Of a DNA stretch of 64,000 bases, positions 11,340 through 23,214 are shown piece by piece. Position 1 is the first letter of the stretch. Each line of letters opens with the position of its first letter. The DNA is taken from assembly GCF_032884065.1 (NCBI RefSeq), contig NC_088868.1, positions 33,258,890 through 33,322,889 on the forward strand, read 5' to 3'. The notes below the pieces were generated by a model that did not search any database, had not been told where the DNA came from, and saw only the letters and a list, made by a program, of their open reading frames with translations. A program made the translations under genes and the position numbers. This DNA comes from Artemia franciscana. Taxonomy: Eukaryota > Arthropoda > Branchiopoda > Anostraca > Artemiidae.

Positions 11340-13070
11340 CAGCAGGTCTTATTGTTATGTAGCTGCATAGTACACTTTGGGGGATGAGTATGGAGTATTA
11401 GGGGGATGTTTACTTATTCTAATGATTTCTTTGGTTTTTCTTTAAGATGTCTTGTTAGAAGGCCAGGAGAGAACCTTCAGGGGCCGCTCAAGTAAGGAAA
11501 TGCTTGGAGTAAAGTCTAAACCGATTATAACCCAATATTTTTGTGCTTCGGACATACAATGACTTTTGCTGTCTGTAGAAAGGATTTTCCACCATTTTTA
11601 GGATCAAAACCGTAATACAGTCTAGAAGTATAGTGATTTTCTAGAAAAATAGGCATGTTATTCAACTAGCTTGCACAAAAAAGTATACCCTGCTATTTCC
11701 AGAAACAGAAGCATTACGTGATTCATTATTCTTTTAGCTTCTAGTGACAAACGGATAATTTTCTAACGTCCACGGGGGTTGTAAAAACAGGTGTTGAACG
11801 AACATTTTCATTAGTATTCTGTTAGATTTTGAAAATACAACTTGAATTTAAAAAAAAGATGCGTCTCAAAGATACCAACATGTAAGGCTCGACCTATACC
11901 CCTTTCACCCCCCGCGACAAAAAAACGGGGAAATTATAGTCAAAAATGAGGTACTATAACTCTCTATATTGAATTAACAAGTGAAACCCCACCCTTCCCG
12001 CATAAAATAGCCCTCATTGCAGATAAATTTATGTTGTATATATCGTAAAAATATGTGCTTTTTTCGTGTACTATTTCAAATGACCCTCGTTAATCAAGGC
12101 ATATTCTAGCAGGCATACAATTAACACCCGTCAAATATTGGCGTGACCGTTAATTATACCCCAACGTCACGTAGAGTGTTACTTTTTAGCAGAGGGCTGA
12201 TAGGGACGAGCGTTAGTAAATTACCAAAAAGCTCACTTTGATACTCATCGACGTAATTGTACGAGAAGAGCCTTATTACATCTCAGTCAAATACTTTCTT
12301 CGTCTGCTAAATTCCACCAGAAAGCTAATTATCAAAAAGTAGCGAATATGCAGCAAAAAAAGCATATGAATTTTCGCTAAATTAAAAGACGATCGTTAAA
12401 TTGATTGAACTTTTACCGAGGATTCCATGTGGGGAATAGGACATGTACTTTTTTAAGTATAATAATGAATTACTATGTGAGCCCCTTTCACCTTACTAGG
12501 GCTAGATACAATCTAGACTACAGACTACAAGTTTGTTGGTTGTGTCGCTTTTCCTTTTGAGTGCTATATTATTATGTATATTTCTCATAAGAAATTTGCC
12601 TAAACCCCCTCATAAATTCTAGTTTAGCTACTTTTTTGCTTTCTTGAAATTAGTTAGGTTAGGAAAATGAAACATTCAGAGACAGATCTACAAGGTAAGG
12701 TGAGGGCGGAGAGGGTGTTTGAAGCACTTAACAGACCTATTTTATCGTCATTTAAGGAAATAACTGCGATCAGTGTACTTGGGTCCAAAAAAACACTGTA
12801 TTCTCAATAGATTACTATACTGTGATCTGAATTTGGAATTCTTGGCTTGGAATGGAATCAGTGAAACTCTCCGACATCGGAATGATCGCACATTTTTTAA
12901 ACAATAACTGACTTTTTTTTTAGTTACTGTTCTATGAAAAAAGTTTCTTTTATACATATTGGTATGAACAAAGCCCCTTTCAAAAATTGATCCTAATGGC
13001 ACTCACGATTCCCTTTTCATCTTTTTGTTACACAATTTTCATGCACCAAGGGGCTAGCTATCATCCTGCA
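11340..13070. other. No recognisable gene
   Basis: Mixed AT-rich DNA. A minus-strand frame at 12748-13002 has no motif I recognise. No repeats shared with the rest of the window were seen. Confidence 0.5.
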
Positions 13071-13071
13071 G

Positions 13072-13100
<29 letters not shown>
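13072..13100. repeat. (TA)n microsatellite, about 29 bp
   Basis: Uninterrupted TATATA run. Confidence 0.97.
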
Positions 13101-13103
<3 letters not shown>

Positions 13104-13393
13104 AGTCTTAGTCCGAAATTATTCCCCAGAATGAAAAAACATAAATGTTAATTTCAATTCCACTCAGTCCTTTCTGCATCCTTCTATTACAAGAAAGTCT
13201 CAAGCGAGAAACTGCCTTCTTTAAAGAGACCAACTGTAATTAAGTTTTAATAAAAACAAAGTCATTCAACACTTTTTACGCACCACAGCCAAATTTTTAC
13301 GAAGTCTTAGACACTCTTCAAAATCCTATAAAAAATTTGATATAAATAACCATAAGTAATAACAATATAACCATGGTTGGTATTTTTTTACAG

Positions 13394-13502
13394 CCCTCGC
13401 AGGAAATATTACCAAGCCAATCGTACTCAACTGTATGCAAATCGTCCCCATAGATTATATCTGGAAAAAGAATATGAAAACAACAAACTAAGAATGTACT
13501 CT
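13394..13502 (+). CDS. Weak candidate internal exon, product unknown
   Basis: A 109-base segment is preceded by a good acceptor (TATTTTTTTACAG) and followed by a good donor (GTAAGC). The frame that is open across it gives residues such as KYYQANRTQLY and LYLEKEYENNKLRMYS, which have ordinary protein composition, unlike most frames here. I do not recognise the family. No partner exon was found within several kilobases, so it could be chance. Transcript or protein homology would be needed to accept it. The frame stays open beyond the donor to 13637, which slightly weakens the splicing argument. Confidence 0.2.
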
Positions 13503-13509
13503 GTAAGCA

Positions 13510-15018
13510 TAGATATTTTGCTCGGTAAATCCTGTGAGAAATCTATTCTCCCAGCAAAAAAAAAACTAGATTTAGGAGATAACTTATTTATGCCAAGTAT
13601 TATGCATAGAAAAGATAAAAAGTCACATTTTTTATAACTAAAATTTATGTGTATGAGTTTGTTTACGTTGGTGTCATTCAAATGCCTGAAAATAGGAACG
13701 TGGGGGATGCTACTGCTGGTAAGGTTAATATATCTAAGACTGCATCTCTCAGTCAGTACATACATATTAACTGGAGTTGCCACTGAAATTTGTCAAAGGT
13801 AGTTTTTGCAATATTAGCTTGAATCTAAATGTTTGAGTATCACGGACACAGAACTGATAACGTTCTATATTCTCTTCTTCATTCTTAGGTCTTTTCATAT
13901 CTAAAAACTGTGGTTTTCTAAGATTTTTCTTGTTGCTGCATAAAAATCAGGAAGTTCTGCAGGCAGTAGCTTAACATATTTCTGTTATTCTTGCCACTTT
14001 GAAGCGTAAAAAAACAAACAAAGTAAATAGTTGAACTTAACATGGCTTTTTCGTCTGTAGAAACCCGACCCTTAAAAAGTGTCAAATCGAAAAGACAGCT
14101 AAACCTTCAATAAAACTTACACCTTTTTAAGCAGCCTGATGTCATAATGTTTTAGCTTATTTTTTCTAATATTCTATAAAGGTAACTTTTTTATTTTTTA
14201 GATTTCGTGCTTACTACTAGTAAAAAAACACAGCTACATAATGAGGTTATTTTCATTAAAAACTGAATGCCCAATTTTTAAAGAAATATATGGGTAGAAA
14301 GCTGGCTTTCCTAACTGCTAGGTCATTAAACAAACTTAATGTTTTCCTGTATTCCTATTTCCTTGTGGTCCCGAGCAGCTAAATAAATCTCGCAGATCAA
14401 AATCGTATAACAAGACTTCCCGTATTGCTTAGCCACGGGTTTATTGGACACCTGGATTTACCCAAGCTAAGACTGTTGTTTTTAACTTTGATTACGTTTT
14501 CTGAGATATTTTTCCTTCAGAAAACTCAAAATTTCGTTTGCAATTAGAAGACATAGAAGGTTTCACCACCTTCATTGGAAATTTATTTTACATTAAGGGG
14601 AAATTTAAGAAGAATATAAAAAAAATTAATTGAAATTTAAGAAGAACATTTAAGAAGAATAAGGGGAAATTTAAGAAAAATATCTAGTGTACTACCCCGG
14701 ATGTTCTTTATTTTGTGAATGACCCTAAAGTTATTCAATTTGTTTTTTGTAAATATATTAGTTTCAACTTTGACATTTTTGCATTTCTACTAATGACGGT
14801 CGCTGTATATGTGATCGAAATATCTAGACTTTTGTACCTGTTGTTACTGATGAAAGTAAATAGATTTATCCTCGTTTGAACGTTTATTTGTTCGTCATAG
14901 AATGGCCGTGTGGTTTGAGAAAATGGTACCTACTCTAAGGTGTTACGTCAAAAATAAGAATAACTTAGACCATGAAATTTGACAATATTAATCCGAGCAC
15001 TTAAGTTAAAGACCATTG
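13510..15018. other. No recognisable gene
   Basis: AT-rich DNA. At 14595-14690 a short motif, AAATTTAAGAAGAA, occurs about four times in imperfect tandem. Nothing else stands out. Confidence 0.5.
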
Positions 15019-15480
15019 AAAAAATGTCTGAAGTAGGCCTAATAATAAAAGAAACTGAGGAACAAAGAAATATGTTGTTAGAATACGTGTACAAATGGCA
15101 ATCACAAAGAGTAAAAAAAATGAAATCCAAAGCAATATGCGATTAGAAGAGAGTTGCAGCGAGAATTGTGACGAGTTGAAAACGACAGTGAAGATCAGGG
15201 AAATATGCGGTTAAAAGACATGCAACAACGAGAATCAGAACGAATCAAAAATGGAAATGAAGAAAAATAAATTCGTGGATAAAATGTATATGACAGCGAG
15301 GACAAACATCATATTAACTGCGGTTTCCAAATAAAAACAAAATATATAAATCCAACTCAAGGACGTTCAATGATACAGTTCATAACATCATTGGTAAAAA
15401 AAAAAGTGACCAAAGTTAAAGTGAGAGATGATGATTGTAAGCACCCGCTATCAAGTGAAGTTAATGATTTTTTGCATCAA
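15019..15480 (+). pseudogene. Decayed mobile-element protein fragment, possibly Helitron-like N-terminal region
   Basis: From ATGTCTGAAGTA the frames give MSEVG, then ETEEQRNMLLEYVYKWQSQR, then further decayed copies with NMRLEE and MRLKDMQQRESER. The recurring pattern E-EQRN-RLE--Q-RQ--R resembles the arginine- and glutamate-rich repeats found ahead of the Rep/helicase part of some arthropod Helitron proteins; that is from memory and uncertain. A frame at 15370-15555 may continue it. Stops and frameshifts interrupt it. A second copy starting with the same words lies at 18001-18200. No Rep or helicase motif was found. Confidence 0.4.
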
Positions 15481-15485
15481 TGTGT

Positions 15486-15790
15486 GGGTTTCATCCGCGA
15501 CTACCAATCTTACCACGTAATGACTCGTTTTCTAGTTCAGCTTCAAAAATTTTGAAGGCTCTTGATTCTTGTAAATCTAGTTACCCAAGTGAGATACCGA
15601 TTAAATTGATTGTTGACTGTGCTTATCTGTTCTCCTATTTCTGGATCTTCTCTCCTCGTTTTTTTTTAACCAGTAAGTCATTAGCAATTTCTTTTTAACC
15701 TGTAACTTTTCATTTTGTCTTCAGGGTCGTTACCGTATTTTAGTTTGTCTAGTAGTACGCCTATGGCCTTGAAAAAACTGTACGTTTTAG
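15486..15790 (+). pseudogene. LINE reverse-transcriptase N-terminal fragment
   Basis: The frame gives PRNDSFSSSASKILKALDSC, then KSSYPSEIPIKLIVDCAYLF. This fits the block just before the RT fingers in several LINE clades (K-LDSCKSS-PSEIP-KLI-D-A), where an ordered helix precedes the WK--V-P-PK motif. Decayed sequence up to about 15790 could cover that motif. Only about 100 codons are present. It may be the same family as the fragment at 63354-64000, but the two cover different parts of the protein, so this cannot be tested here. Confidence 0.5.
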
Positions 15791-16264
15791 GGAAAGTATA
15801 ATCAATTTATGTGTGGAAGCACAATAAAGTGATCTGTGCCAGGCAATGCCATAATCATCAATTGACCCCAGCCGCGACAGAGACGACGAGAAAAGTTATC
15901 TGTTGGCTCACTAAATTCTCACGAAACATAAATATGTGGCTTACGTGCTACAACTATCCCAGAATGAACTATTTATTTATTATTTTTTTTATAAAATTTC
16001 TTAATTTTGCTCAACATCTTCGATAATGACAATATAGGGTAGTGAATATTTAATAGTGATGATGACTAAGAACAGACAAAGATTTTGACTGTTTATTACA
16101 AAAAAGCTATTCTTTATAATAAATCTGTGTTCATGACTCTTTTATTGCTCAAAACCTATTCTCTTTAGTAAGTTTATTTTTATGACATACAAATTTCTTA
16201 TGATAATTTTTCAAATTTTTATCATAGATAAGTATTGCTGAGGTTTCAGCAACCTTGATTGTTT
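15791..16264. other. No recognisable gene
   Basis: AT-rich DNA with only short frames. Confidence 0.5.
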
Positions 16265-16440
16265 AACATTAATACATTATATATTATATTATATAACATT
16301 TATATATTATTATTATATATTATAATTATATATTTTTATTATTAATTATTATTATTATTATTATATTATTATATATATATTATAATTATATATTATATAT
16401 TATTATATTATATAACATTAATATATAACATTAATATAGA
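16265..16440. repeat. Low-complexity A/T tract
   Basis: ATTATATATTATA-like sequence with almost no G or C over 175 bases. It can fold on itself extensively. Confidence 0.9.
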
Positions 16441-16705
16441 TTGGCCAGCATTTACATTTGTTTCTTTTTATGAGGTTTTTGTATCATCTCAAAAAAAAAT
16501 CATAACGAGGAGAGAAGTAAGTACAATGATCTGTGAATATTTTGGTTAGGAACTGCTCAACCATACTTACTACGGAATTAAGAATGAAAATACAGATAAA
16601 AGTACAGAGGGTAACATGATAGATAAACTTTAAAATCAAACAATCTAATACTCTAGGGGGTTTCAAGCTTCAATCTTCGAAATGTAGAGCTCTGTATTTT
16701 ATTTA

Positions 16706-17235
16706 TCAAGCAGTTCGTGGTAACGAACTATAGTAAGGAGCGACCCGGCTCAATAGTAATTGAAACTCTAGAAAATGAAATTTGGTAACAATAGTTACAA
16801 AAAAATTGCATTTTTATGCTGATGTTAAATATACAAGTTTCATTAAATTTAGTTCTACCCATCAGAAGTTAGAAGCCTAAGAAAATGTGCCTTATTTTAG
16901 AAAATAGAAGGAAATATCCCCTAAAAGTAATAAAATCTTAACAAAAATCATACCATCAGATTCAGTGCATCAGAAAACCCTACCGTAGAAGATTCAAGCT
17001 CCTATCTACTGAAATGTGGAATTTTGTATATTTTGCCAGAAGACAGAACACGGATGCGTGTTTATTTGTTGTTTTTTTTCCAGGGGTGATCGTATCGACC
17101 CAGTGTTCCTAGAATGTCGCAACAGGGCTCATTCTAACGGAAATTAAAATTTCTAGTGCCGTTTTTAAGTGACAAAAAAATTGGAGGTCACCTAGGCCCC
17201 CTCCCATGCTCATTCTATTCCCAAAGACTGGTAAC
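16706..17235 (+). mobile_element. Family B, partial copy starting at the TCAAACAG end
   Basis: It begins TCAAGCAGTTCGTGG, continues with AGTAAGGAGCGACCCGGCTC and ATAAGGCAAATT-type internal motifs, passes the CCAGGGGTGATCGTATCGAC box near 17085, and ends in the CTAGGCCCCCTCCC box near 17210. The rest of the body and the palindrome are missing. Just upstream, 16655-16700 resembles a short internal piece of B (GGTTTCAAGCTTCAATC), so an older broken copy may precede it. Confidence 0.85.
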
Positions 17236-17335
17236 GTTGAACTCTGCTGCCAACTTGGATCTATTGAATAAGGAAAATATTTAACCCTAAAAACCTAATC
17301 ATTCGACTTCTCAGCTATAGAAAAATTGGATAGAC

Positions 17336-17380
17336 TATACTTGGATAGACTAAAGGCCTACTTTAGTCTATCCAAGTATA
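17336..17380. repeat. Perfect 20 bp inverted repeat, 5-base loop
   Basis: Arms at 17336-17355 and 17361-17380 are exact reverse complements (TATACTTGGATAGACTAAAG) around GCCTA. The left arm partly repeats TTGGATAGACTA found just before it. Confidence 0.95.
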
Positions 17381-17498
17381 AAAGGGTAACCTTCTGTTAA
17401 CACTTTTTTATGATTTTGGACAGCCCTAATTCACCTGTGATTAAAAAACTTTTATTTGGTCTTAAGCTGATAGCACGAATTACCAACTGATTAAGATG

Positions 17499-17674
<176 letters not shown>

Positions 17675-18000
17675 TTTCAAAGAAGCAATATTTTATTTAT
17701 TTATTCGTAATTTTTTCAAAACGGGTTCATTTTTTAGATAGTTTTTATCCTGGGATTTTTTGGCCTGAAAAAACGTTTTAGATAGGTCAAAAGTTGGAGA
17801 AAATTCGTCAAGAGCCTTAATTTTGGAGCAAAATTCATATGAGTAACGTCATATTTATGAGCACATTTCAAGAGAATGAATACGGCATTTCTGGCTCAAG
17901 AGCGGTTGCATCTACCGAATAGATAATTACACAAGAAACAAAGTTTAGTATAATATACCAAGTCTAATGAGTTTTCTTACAAAATGCCTTTTTGGCAATG

Positions 18001-18200
18001 AAAAAATGTCTGAAGTAATGATAAACGAAAACGCAGAGAGAAGAAATAAATAGTTAGATTACTTGCAAAAACGACCAAGACAAAAGTCAAAAACAAAATT
18101 GACAAAAAAGAAATATGTGGTTAAAAGATAAGCGGTAGAGAGATTTACAACGAGTCAAAAATATGGTGAAAAAGAAAAACTAAACAGATTAACGACACTG
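18001..18200 (+). pseudogene. Second copy of the Helitron-like fragment
   Basis: Starts AAAAATGTCTGAAGTA as at 15019 and gives ERRNK, a stop, LDYLQKRPRQKSK, then KKKYVVKR. The DNA also lines up (for example TGGTTAAAAGA against GCGGTTAAAAGA). It is shorter and more decayed than the copy 3 kb upstream. Both lie in the same orientation. Confidence 0.45.
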
Positions 18201-18204
18201 ATCG

Positions 18205-18740
18205 ATTAATTCATTAATCGTTTATTGGGCAAATATGAAAGAAAAGCTCTAGTGTATGATCCCCCAAAAATATTAAGATTATTAAATTTATCTCACCAAT
18301 ATCTTGTAATTTTTGAATTATTTTCCAATTTAGCATGTTGTGTCTTACTCCTAAATCCCTGCCCTCTAAAAGATAAAGTCTTACGTACGAGTCATGTGGT
18401 GATTTTGGAAATGCTTATTTAAAAAAAAAGGTCTAAGCCGGACTAAAGTACATACAAAATAGTTTCGGTAATTTATTGCAATCAATTAATAATCCAGGGG
18501 CATCAACATGAGAAAAAGAGGTTCATTGCCCCTCTATAATTTAAATTGAACTTTTGGGTTTAATTTTGTTTTACTTTTATTATAAAATAATGACATTAAA
18601 AGGAAATTGACCAATGGTTTTTATTGTGTAGTTTCATAAGAAATCCAAAATCCTTGTCCCCACCCCAATACTGTCATGAATTGATACTCCTAAAGCTTGC
18701 AATAACAAACTTAAGTTACGAAATATCTAGTCCAGACTAT
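18205..18740. other. No recognisable gene
   Basis: AT-rich DNA. A 65-codon frame at 18225-18422 shows no family motif. Confidence 0.45.
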
Positions 18741-18744
18741 CAAT

Positions 18745-20060
18745 ACGTTGGACACTATTTGTATACTAAATGTTGTGGGAGGCTTGGTATCCCTGGGAAC
18801 AAGGCTATTAGACCTTACAACTATTTCAAACAAATATTTTTATTTCAAATTTCGATCAGTGCAGGGAAAGGAGAATGTAAATAGGATAAGTTGGGATGAG
18901 GTTTACGATCTTAAAATCAACTTCGAGTATCCTCTTGAACATGCCCTCAAAATTTTAGCTTTATACCCAAAGTCGTCCATGAGACATTGCTCATAAGCCT
19001 TTTTGACACGCAGTATGCAATAGTGTGTTTTGAGTTTGTTCAATATCTCCCTCAGAAATTCGTGAAACTAATTAAGTAAAAGTAATCGTTGTCAAAAGCA
19101 GTGCAAGTTGTTGTTACGAGTAGTTGCAGTCGCAGTTGCAATCACTTTAGTAGTTGCAGTTGTAATGGCACTGAAAGTTGCTAGGTAAATATCCCTACTC
19201 GTTTCTAATATCTCGCAGATATGCACATATTTTTTTTTTTATGTAGATCAACATCCCCTGAAAATTCCTCGAATTTTACCTCAATACCCTTTGCCTTTTT
19301 GAAAACACCCTGGATTAAACAGTCCCCCTTTCTCAATGATAAATCCTGCGTGGAATAAATTGAAAAATTGTAGAATTTACGTTCCTTGCTTTGGAGGCTG
19401 TGGGAGGCATGGTTTCCTTGGAGGCATAATTTTTAGACCTTTAGAATATTTTCAACAAAACAGCATTAGTGTTAAGGTGGTATCTAAAAGCACAACAGGG
19501 AGGTAAGGAGGCTGGTCGCCCTCCTGTTCATCGTCAACCCCCCCCTCCCTCAACGTGCCATGCAGGCTCAACTTAGAACCCTTAGCCATTCCTTATATAT
19601 TGCTATTACGCCCTTTTGACAGCAATCCTGTATATAGTTTGTTTTTATTTTGGTTGACGTCCCCCTTAACATTTTCTAAAAGTGCTAACCTTGGCCTCCT
19701 TGATGACTCAACATCCAACACACCCCTTTTCCCGGTAACTGTACTTATATCTACATAATGGGCAAACTGTATAACCTTCAACACTCCCTCCAGGAGACCT
19801 AGGGGGTTATACGATCCCGGCGTATTTTTAGACTTTTGACCTTTAGACTATTTTGAACAATATAATAATTTCAAAATTTCAGTCACACGTCTTTTGGAGA
19901 GGACAACAAAAAAGGCATTCAAATGAAAAGCTGTATATGTAAACGATGGTCAATTTTCAGAATTTACAGCTCTAGGCAATAGGATGCGAGACGTTATGTC
20001 CACCCCGGAGGCTGGAATATTTTACCTTTAAACTATTTTGAACAAAATAGCCGTATTTGG
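18745..20060 (-). repeat. Family C, second block
   Basis: Contains the family C words in order: GTTGTGGGAGGCTTGG, TTAGACCTT...CTATTTCAAACAAA, a GTTGCAGTCGCAGTTGCA patch (19120-19140), TTCCTCGAATTTTACCTCAA, a CACCCTGGATTAAAC box, then another GGAGGCATAATTTTTAGACC module and a third near 19830. It parallels 9000-10850. Short frames within it do not correspond to proteins. Confidence 0.65.
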
Positions 20061-21511
20061 CCGTAAAGATGTATTTGGAGAAAAGGGACATTCGATAGGG
20101 GTAGGATGTGCTCTGATTACTTTGACTCTTAAAAAGAGTTCTAAAACTTTAAATTTTCTAACGAAAGAGTCCCTGCTAAAGTTTATACGACCCATCCATT
20201 CTTATAAAGTGGTCAAGGGGATAAAATGACAGTGCTCTTTACAAAAAGTATCTTAACAGTTTTAGTCTTTTGGCTTACAAATAATTAACATCATCGATTT
20301 TATCCACAGTAAAATAAAGCTATACCGCCTTAGAAGCCATGATGACGGTATTTCTCAGAGCTTTTCAAATATTTTCAGAGTTTTCAGAGTTCAAAATCCT
20401 TAAATCCCAAGTAAATTTTTAAATTATTAAAGAAATTTTCTGTCTATTGTTGGAATCTGTTTTCAATTAATTCGCAGATATTCGGTTGTTAGTAAAATTG
20501 TTAAAAACATTTTTTTTTCGGAGAAACGACAAGCTCCGCATTGATTTTTTAGGATTGCAAAAGTTCACCAGTTTTGGATGGAAAGAAAATTCAATATAGA
20601 AGAATCAAAAGAAGAAAATTTGTTTTTCTCATCGCAGGTGTAAGCTCATAAAACAGTTCTTTTTGTCAACTGATAGACTAGGTCATGTGGGCTCTCTTGG
20701 GGCTAGTTAAAGAGTGAGAAACAACGGGATCAATATGAAAAAGTGACTTTTTGACAGTATCAACTTTGGAAGCGCATTTTTATTTAGAAAGTAGATTGCT
20801 TTAGATTTTCTCTTGGGAGAGCTCAACTCGAATTGAATTCACAATTATATTTCCATTCTTAAGTAATAAGAAAAAGCTTCTAAGAAACCACGATTTTCTA
20901 AACCAGAATTTAAAGTTCATAGAATAAGAAAAACTACCGACATTTTCAAAGCTAACATTTAGGGACCAAAAAATGGGGTTACATAAAATACTTCTATCAA
21001 ACATTTTTGCTACTCTCATGCCTTTTCGGTATTTTTATACAGAGTAAAAAGAACGCAAAGTTTGGAACTTTGGGTTTCGGAGGTGGTTCTTGTGTGTACG
21101 ATTTTAAAGTTGTAAATACTCAGTATCACTGATTGCAAAAAAGAAATGTGCATAATGAAAGGTTGGAAGAAGTTCTCTTTAAAAAAAAAATAAATAAAAG
21201 TTACGAAGATTACGTGGAAAGATGCATCTTCTGTGACTAAATTAACAAAAAATCTTTTAAAACTATTTTATAGCTTCCAAGTCTATGCGAAAGACTTTGT
21301 CTAATAAACATTTGTTTAATGATTCAATTATAATTATATTTGATTTATTTGGTACATGTAGAACAATAAACAAAGCGGCAGCCGTTTTCGTAAGTTCCTA
21401 ATCAACACTGGCATTTGATGCGTAGTATGGTAGAATATGTCTATTTATTATATGATTTTAGCAGTTTATCTGTTTTTGACGTACTCAAATCCATAGTCTA
21501 GGTACGTAGCA
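20061..21511. other. No recognisable gene
   Basis: The first 150 bases may be a last decayed C unit. The rest is AT-rich without repeats I can match. Confidence 0.45.
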
Positions 21512-22640
21512 TCAAACAGTTCGTGGAAACGAACTTTAAGTAAGGAGCGACCCAGCACAATAGTAACCCAAACTCTAAAAAACGGAATTTTGATACCAAA
21601 AGATATATCAAAAGAATTGGATTTATATGCGGATTTCAAATATATCTTCCAAAAAAGAAGAAAACACCCCACAAAAGTCATAGAATCTTAATGAAAATTA
21701 CACCGCCAGACTCAGCGTTTGTGAGGACCCTATTGCATGGGCTTCAAGCTTCTATCTGGAAAAATATGGAATTTTGTATCTTTCTTTAGAAGAAAGATCA
21801 ATCTTTCTAAAACAGTTTATTTGTTTTGTTTTTCTCCCAGGTGTGATGGTTTCGACCCGGTGGTCCTAGAATATCGTGGGAGGGCTCATTCGAACGAAAA
21901 TTAAAAGTTCTAGTTCCCTTTTTAAGCAACCAAAAAGATTGGGGTGCAACTAGGCCCTCTTCCCCCCCCCCCTTTTCACCTAAATCGTCTGATTGAAATT
22001 TTGAGATAACCATTTTGTTCATCATAGTTGAAATACCCGATAACCATACCTTAGGATATAACCTGACTTCCCACAGCCCCAGAGGAAAGGTCTTTAAGAT
22101 CTAAAATTATCCATTGTTTACCCATGATATTTGTTATTGAGAAGACAAAATTTCTGCTGTTTTTTTTCATGGGGGAACTTTAAATGGGACAAAATTTCTA
22201 GGGGGTGAAGTCGTCAGAAGAAATTATACACTGGGCGAATTTGCCGGAATTCCTATACAAAATTATTTTTATATTTCTTGCTTTCTCTTTTCCATCTCAA
22301 TTTTACACGTGGAGGTGTTAAGGGTAATTGTCCTAGGTAAATTTTCACTGATATTGAGTTGTCTAGTGGATATATTCTTGGGGAGGGTATTTCTCTGTGG
22401 AGATGGGGCCAGATTTCTCGTGAGTATCTAAAAAACGATCAGAAATTAAATGAAAAAAGAAGTTTTTTCAACTGAAAGTAAGGAGCTACATTAAGACTTC
22501 ATATGAACAGAAATTATTACGTATATGAAAGGGGTTGTCTCCTTATCAACACTTCGCAGTTTACGCTAAATTTTGAGTTTAAGTCCCAATTTATTAAGAA
22601 CAATTCCTGAAACACAAGGTGATTCAATTGGAACAATAAA
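21512..22640 (+). mobile_element. Family B, diverged copy
   Basis: Starts TCAAACAGTTCGTGGAAACG. Downstream it keeps B order: AAGGAGCGACCCAG, ACACCCC-ACAAAAGTCATAG, CCCGGTGGTCCTAGAATATCG, AACTAGGCCCTCTTCC with an 11-base C run at 21962-21972, and TTTTGAGATAACCATTTTGTTC. Near 22444 it reaches the outer edge of the palindromic module (CAACTGAAAGTAAGGAGC), of which only the first arm is clear. Divergence is higher than in the copies after 31 kb. Confidence 0.8.
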
Positions 22641-22792
22641 AAAGGTTTTTTTTTTTAAATACTAAAAAACTTTACCAACCCCATTCATATATTGAATTAT
22701 AATTAAGTATAGGTAGGTTTTTAATTTAGCTTTTTTTTTAATTATTTGTAAGGACGGAGTGAATATGTAAGGGTAGAATAGCAAAGACCCCA

Positions 22793-22883
22793 GGGCTTGC
22801 TCCATAAACGGAGGAGTATTTGATAGATGTTTTCCAGAAAAGTTTCCTACGGTTTGTTTTGCGTACCCAACTGACAGACCATA
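22793..22883 (+). pseudogene. LINE fragment, same family as 33090-34700 and 51305-52080
   Basis: The DNA GTTTTCCAGAAAAGTTTCC, ACGGTTTGTTTTGCGTACCC and ACTGACAGACC lines up with the LINE at 51305-52080 read on the minus strand (GTTTTCCAGAGAAATTGCC, ACGGATTGTTCTGGG, CTGACTGATCG). The protein reads VFQKSFLRF then LTDHI, against VFQRNCLRI then LTDRI. It is about 90 bases, ending exactly where a family B TCAAACAG terminus begins. Confidence 0.8.
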
Positions 22884-23211
22884 TCAAACAGTTTGTGGTA
22901 ACGAACTACTAGTAAGGATCTATGCGGTTCAATAGCAATCAAAACTCTAAGAAACCGAGTCTTAATAACTATAGATACATCAAAAGAATCGAATTTCGAT
23001 GCTTATAAATAGAAAAAAAACAAGTTTTTTAAATGAAAGTAAGGAGCTACATTAAAACTTAAAACGAACAGAAATTACTCCGTATATGAAAGGGGCTTTT
23101 TCTCCTCAACGCCCCACTCTTTACGCTAAAGTTTGACTCTTTCTCTTAACTCTACTTTTTAAAACAGTAAGAAACTTTAGCGTAAAGAGCGGGGCGTTGA
23201 GGAGGAAAAGT
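22884..23211 (+). mobile_element. Family B, short form: terminal 120 bp joined to palindrome
   Basis: TCAAACAGTTTGTGGTAACG opens the copy. After about 120 bases (to AATTTCGATGCTTATAAAT) the sequence jumps directly to the palindromic module at 23015-23211, skipping about 1.4 kb of body. The palindrome arms around 23095-23130 and 23171-23210 pair with one mismatch. Its outer right arm is missing, so the copy is cut there. The copy at 62041 has the same internal jump. Confidence 0.85.
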
Positions 23212-23214
23212 TCA

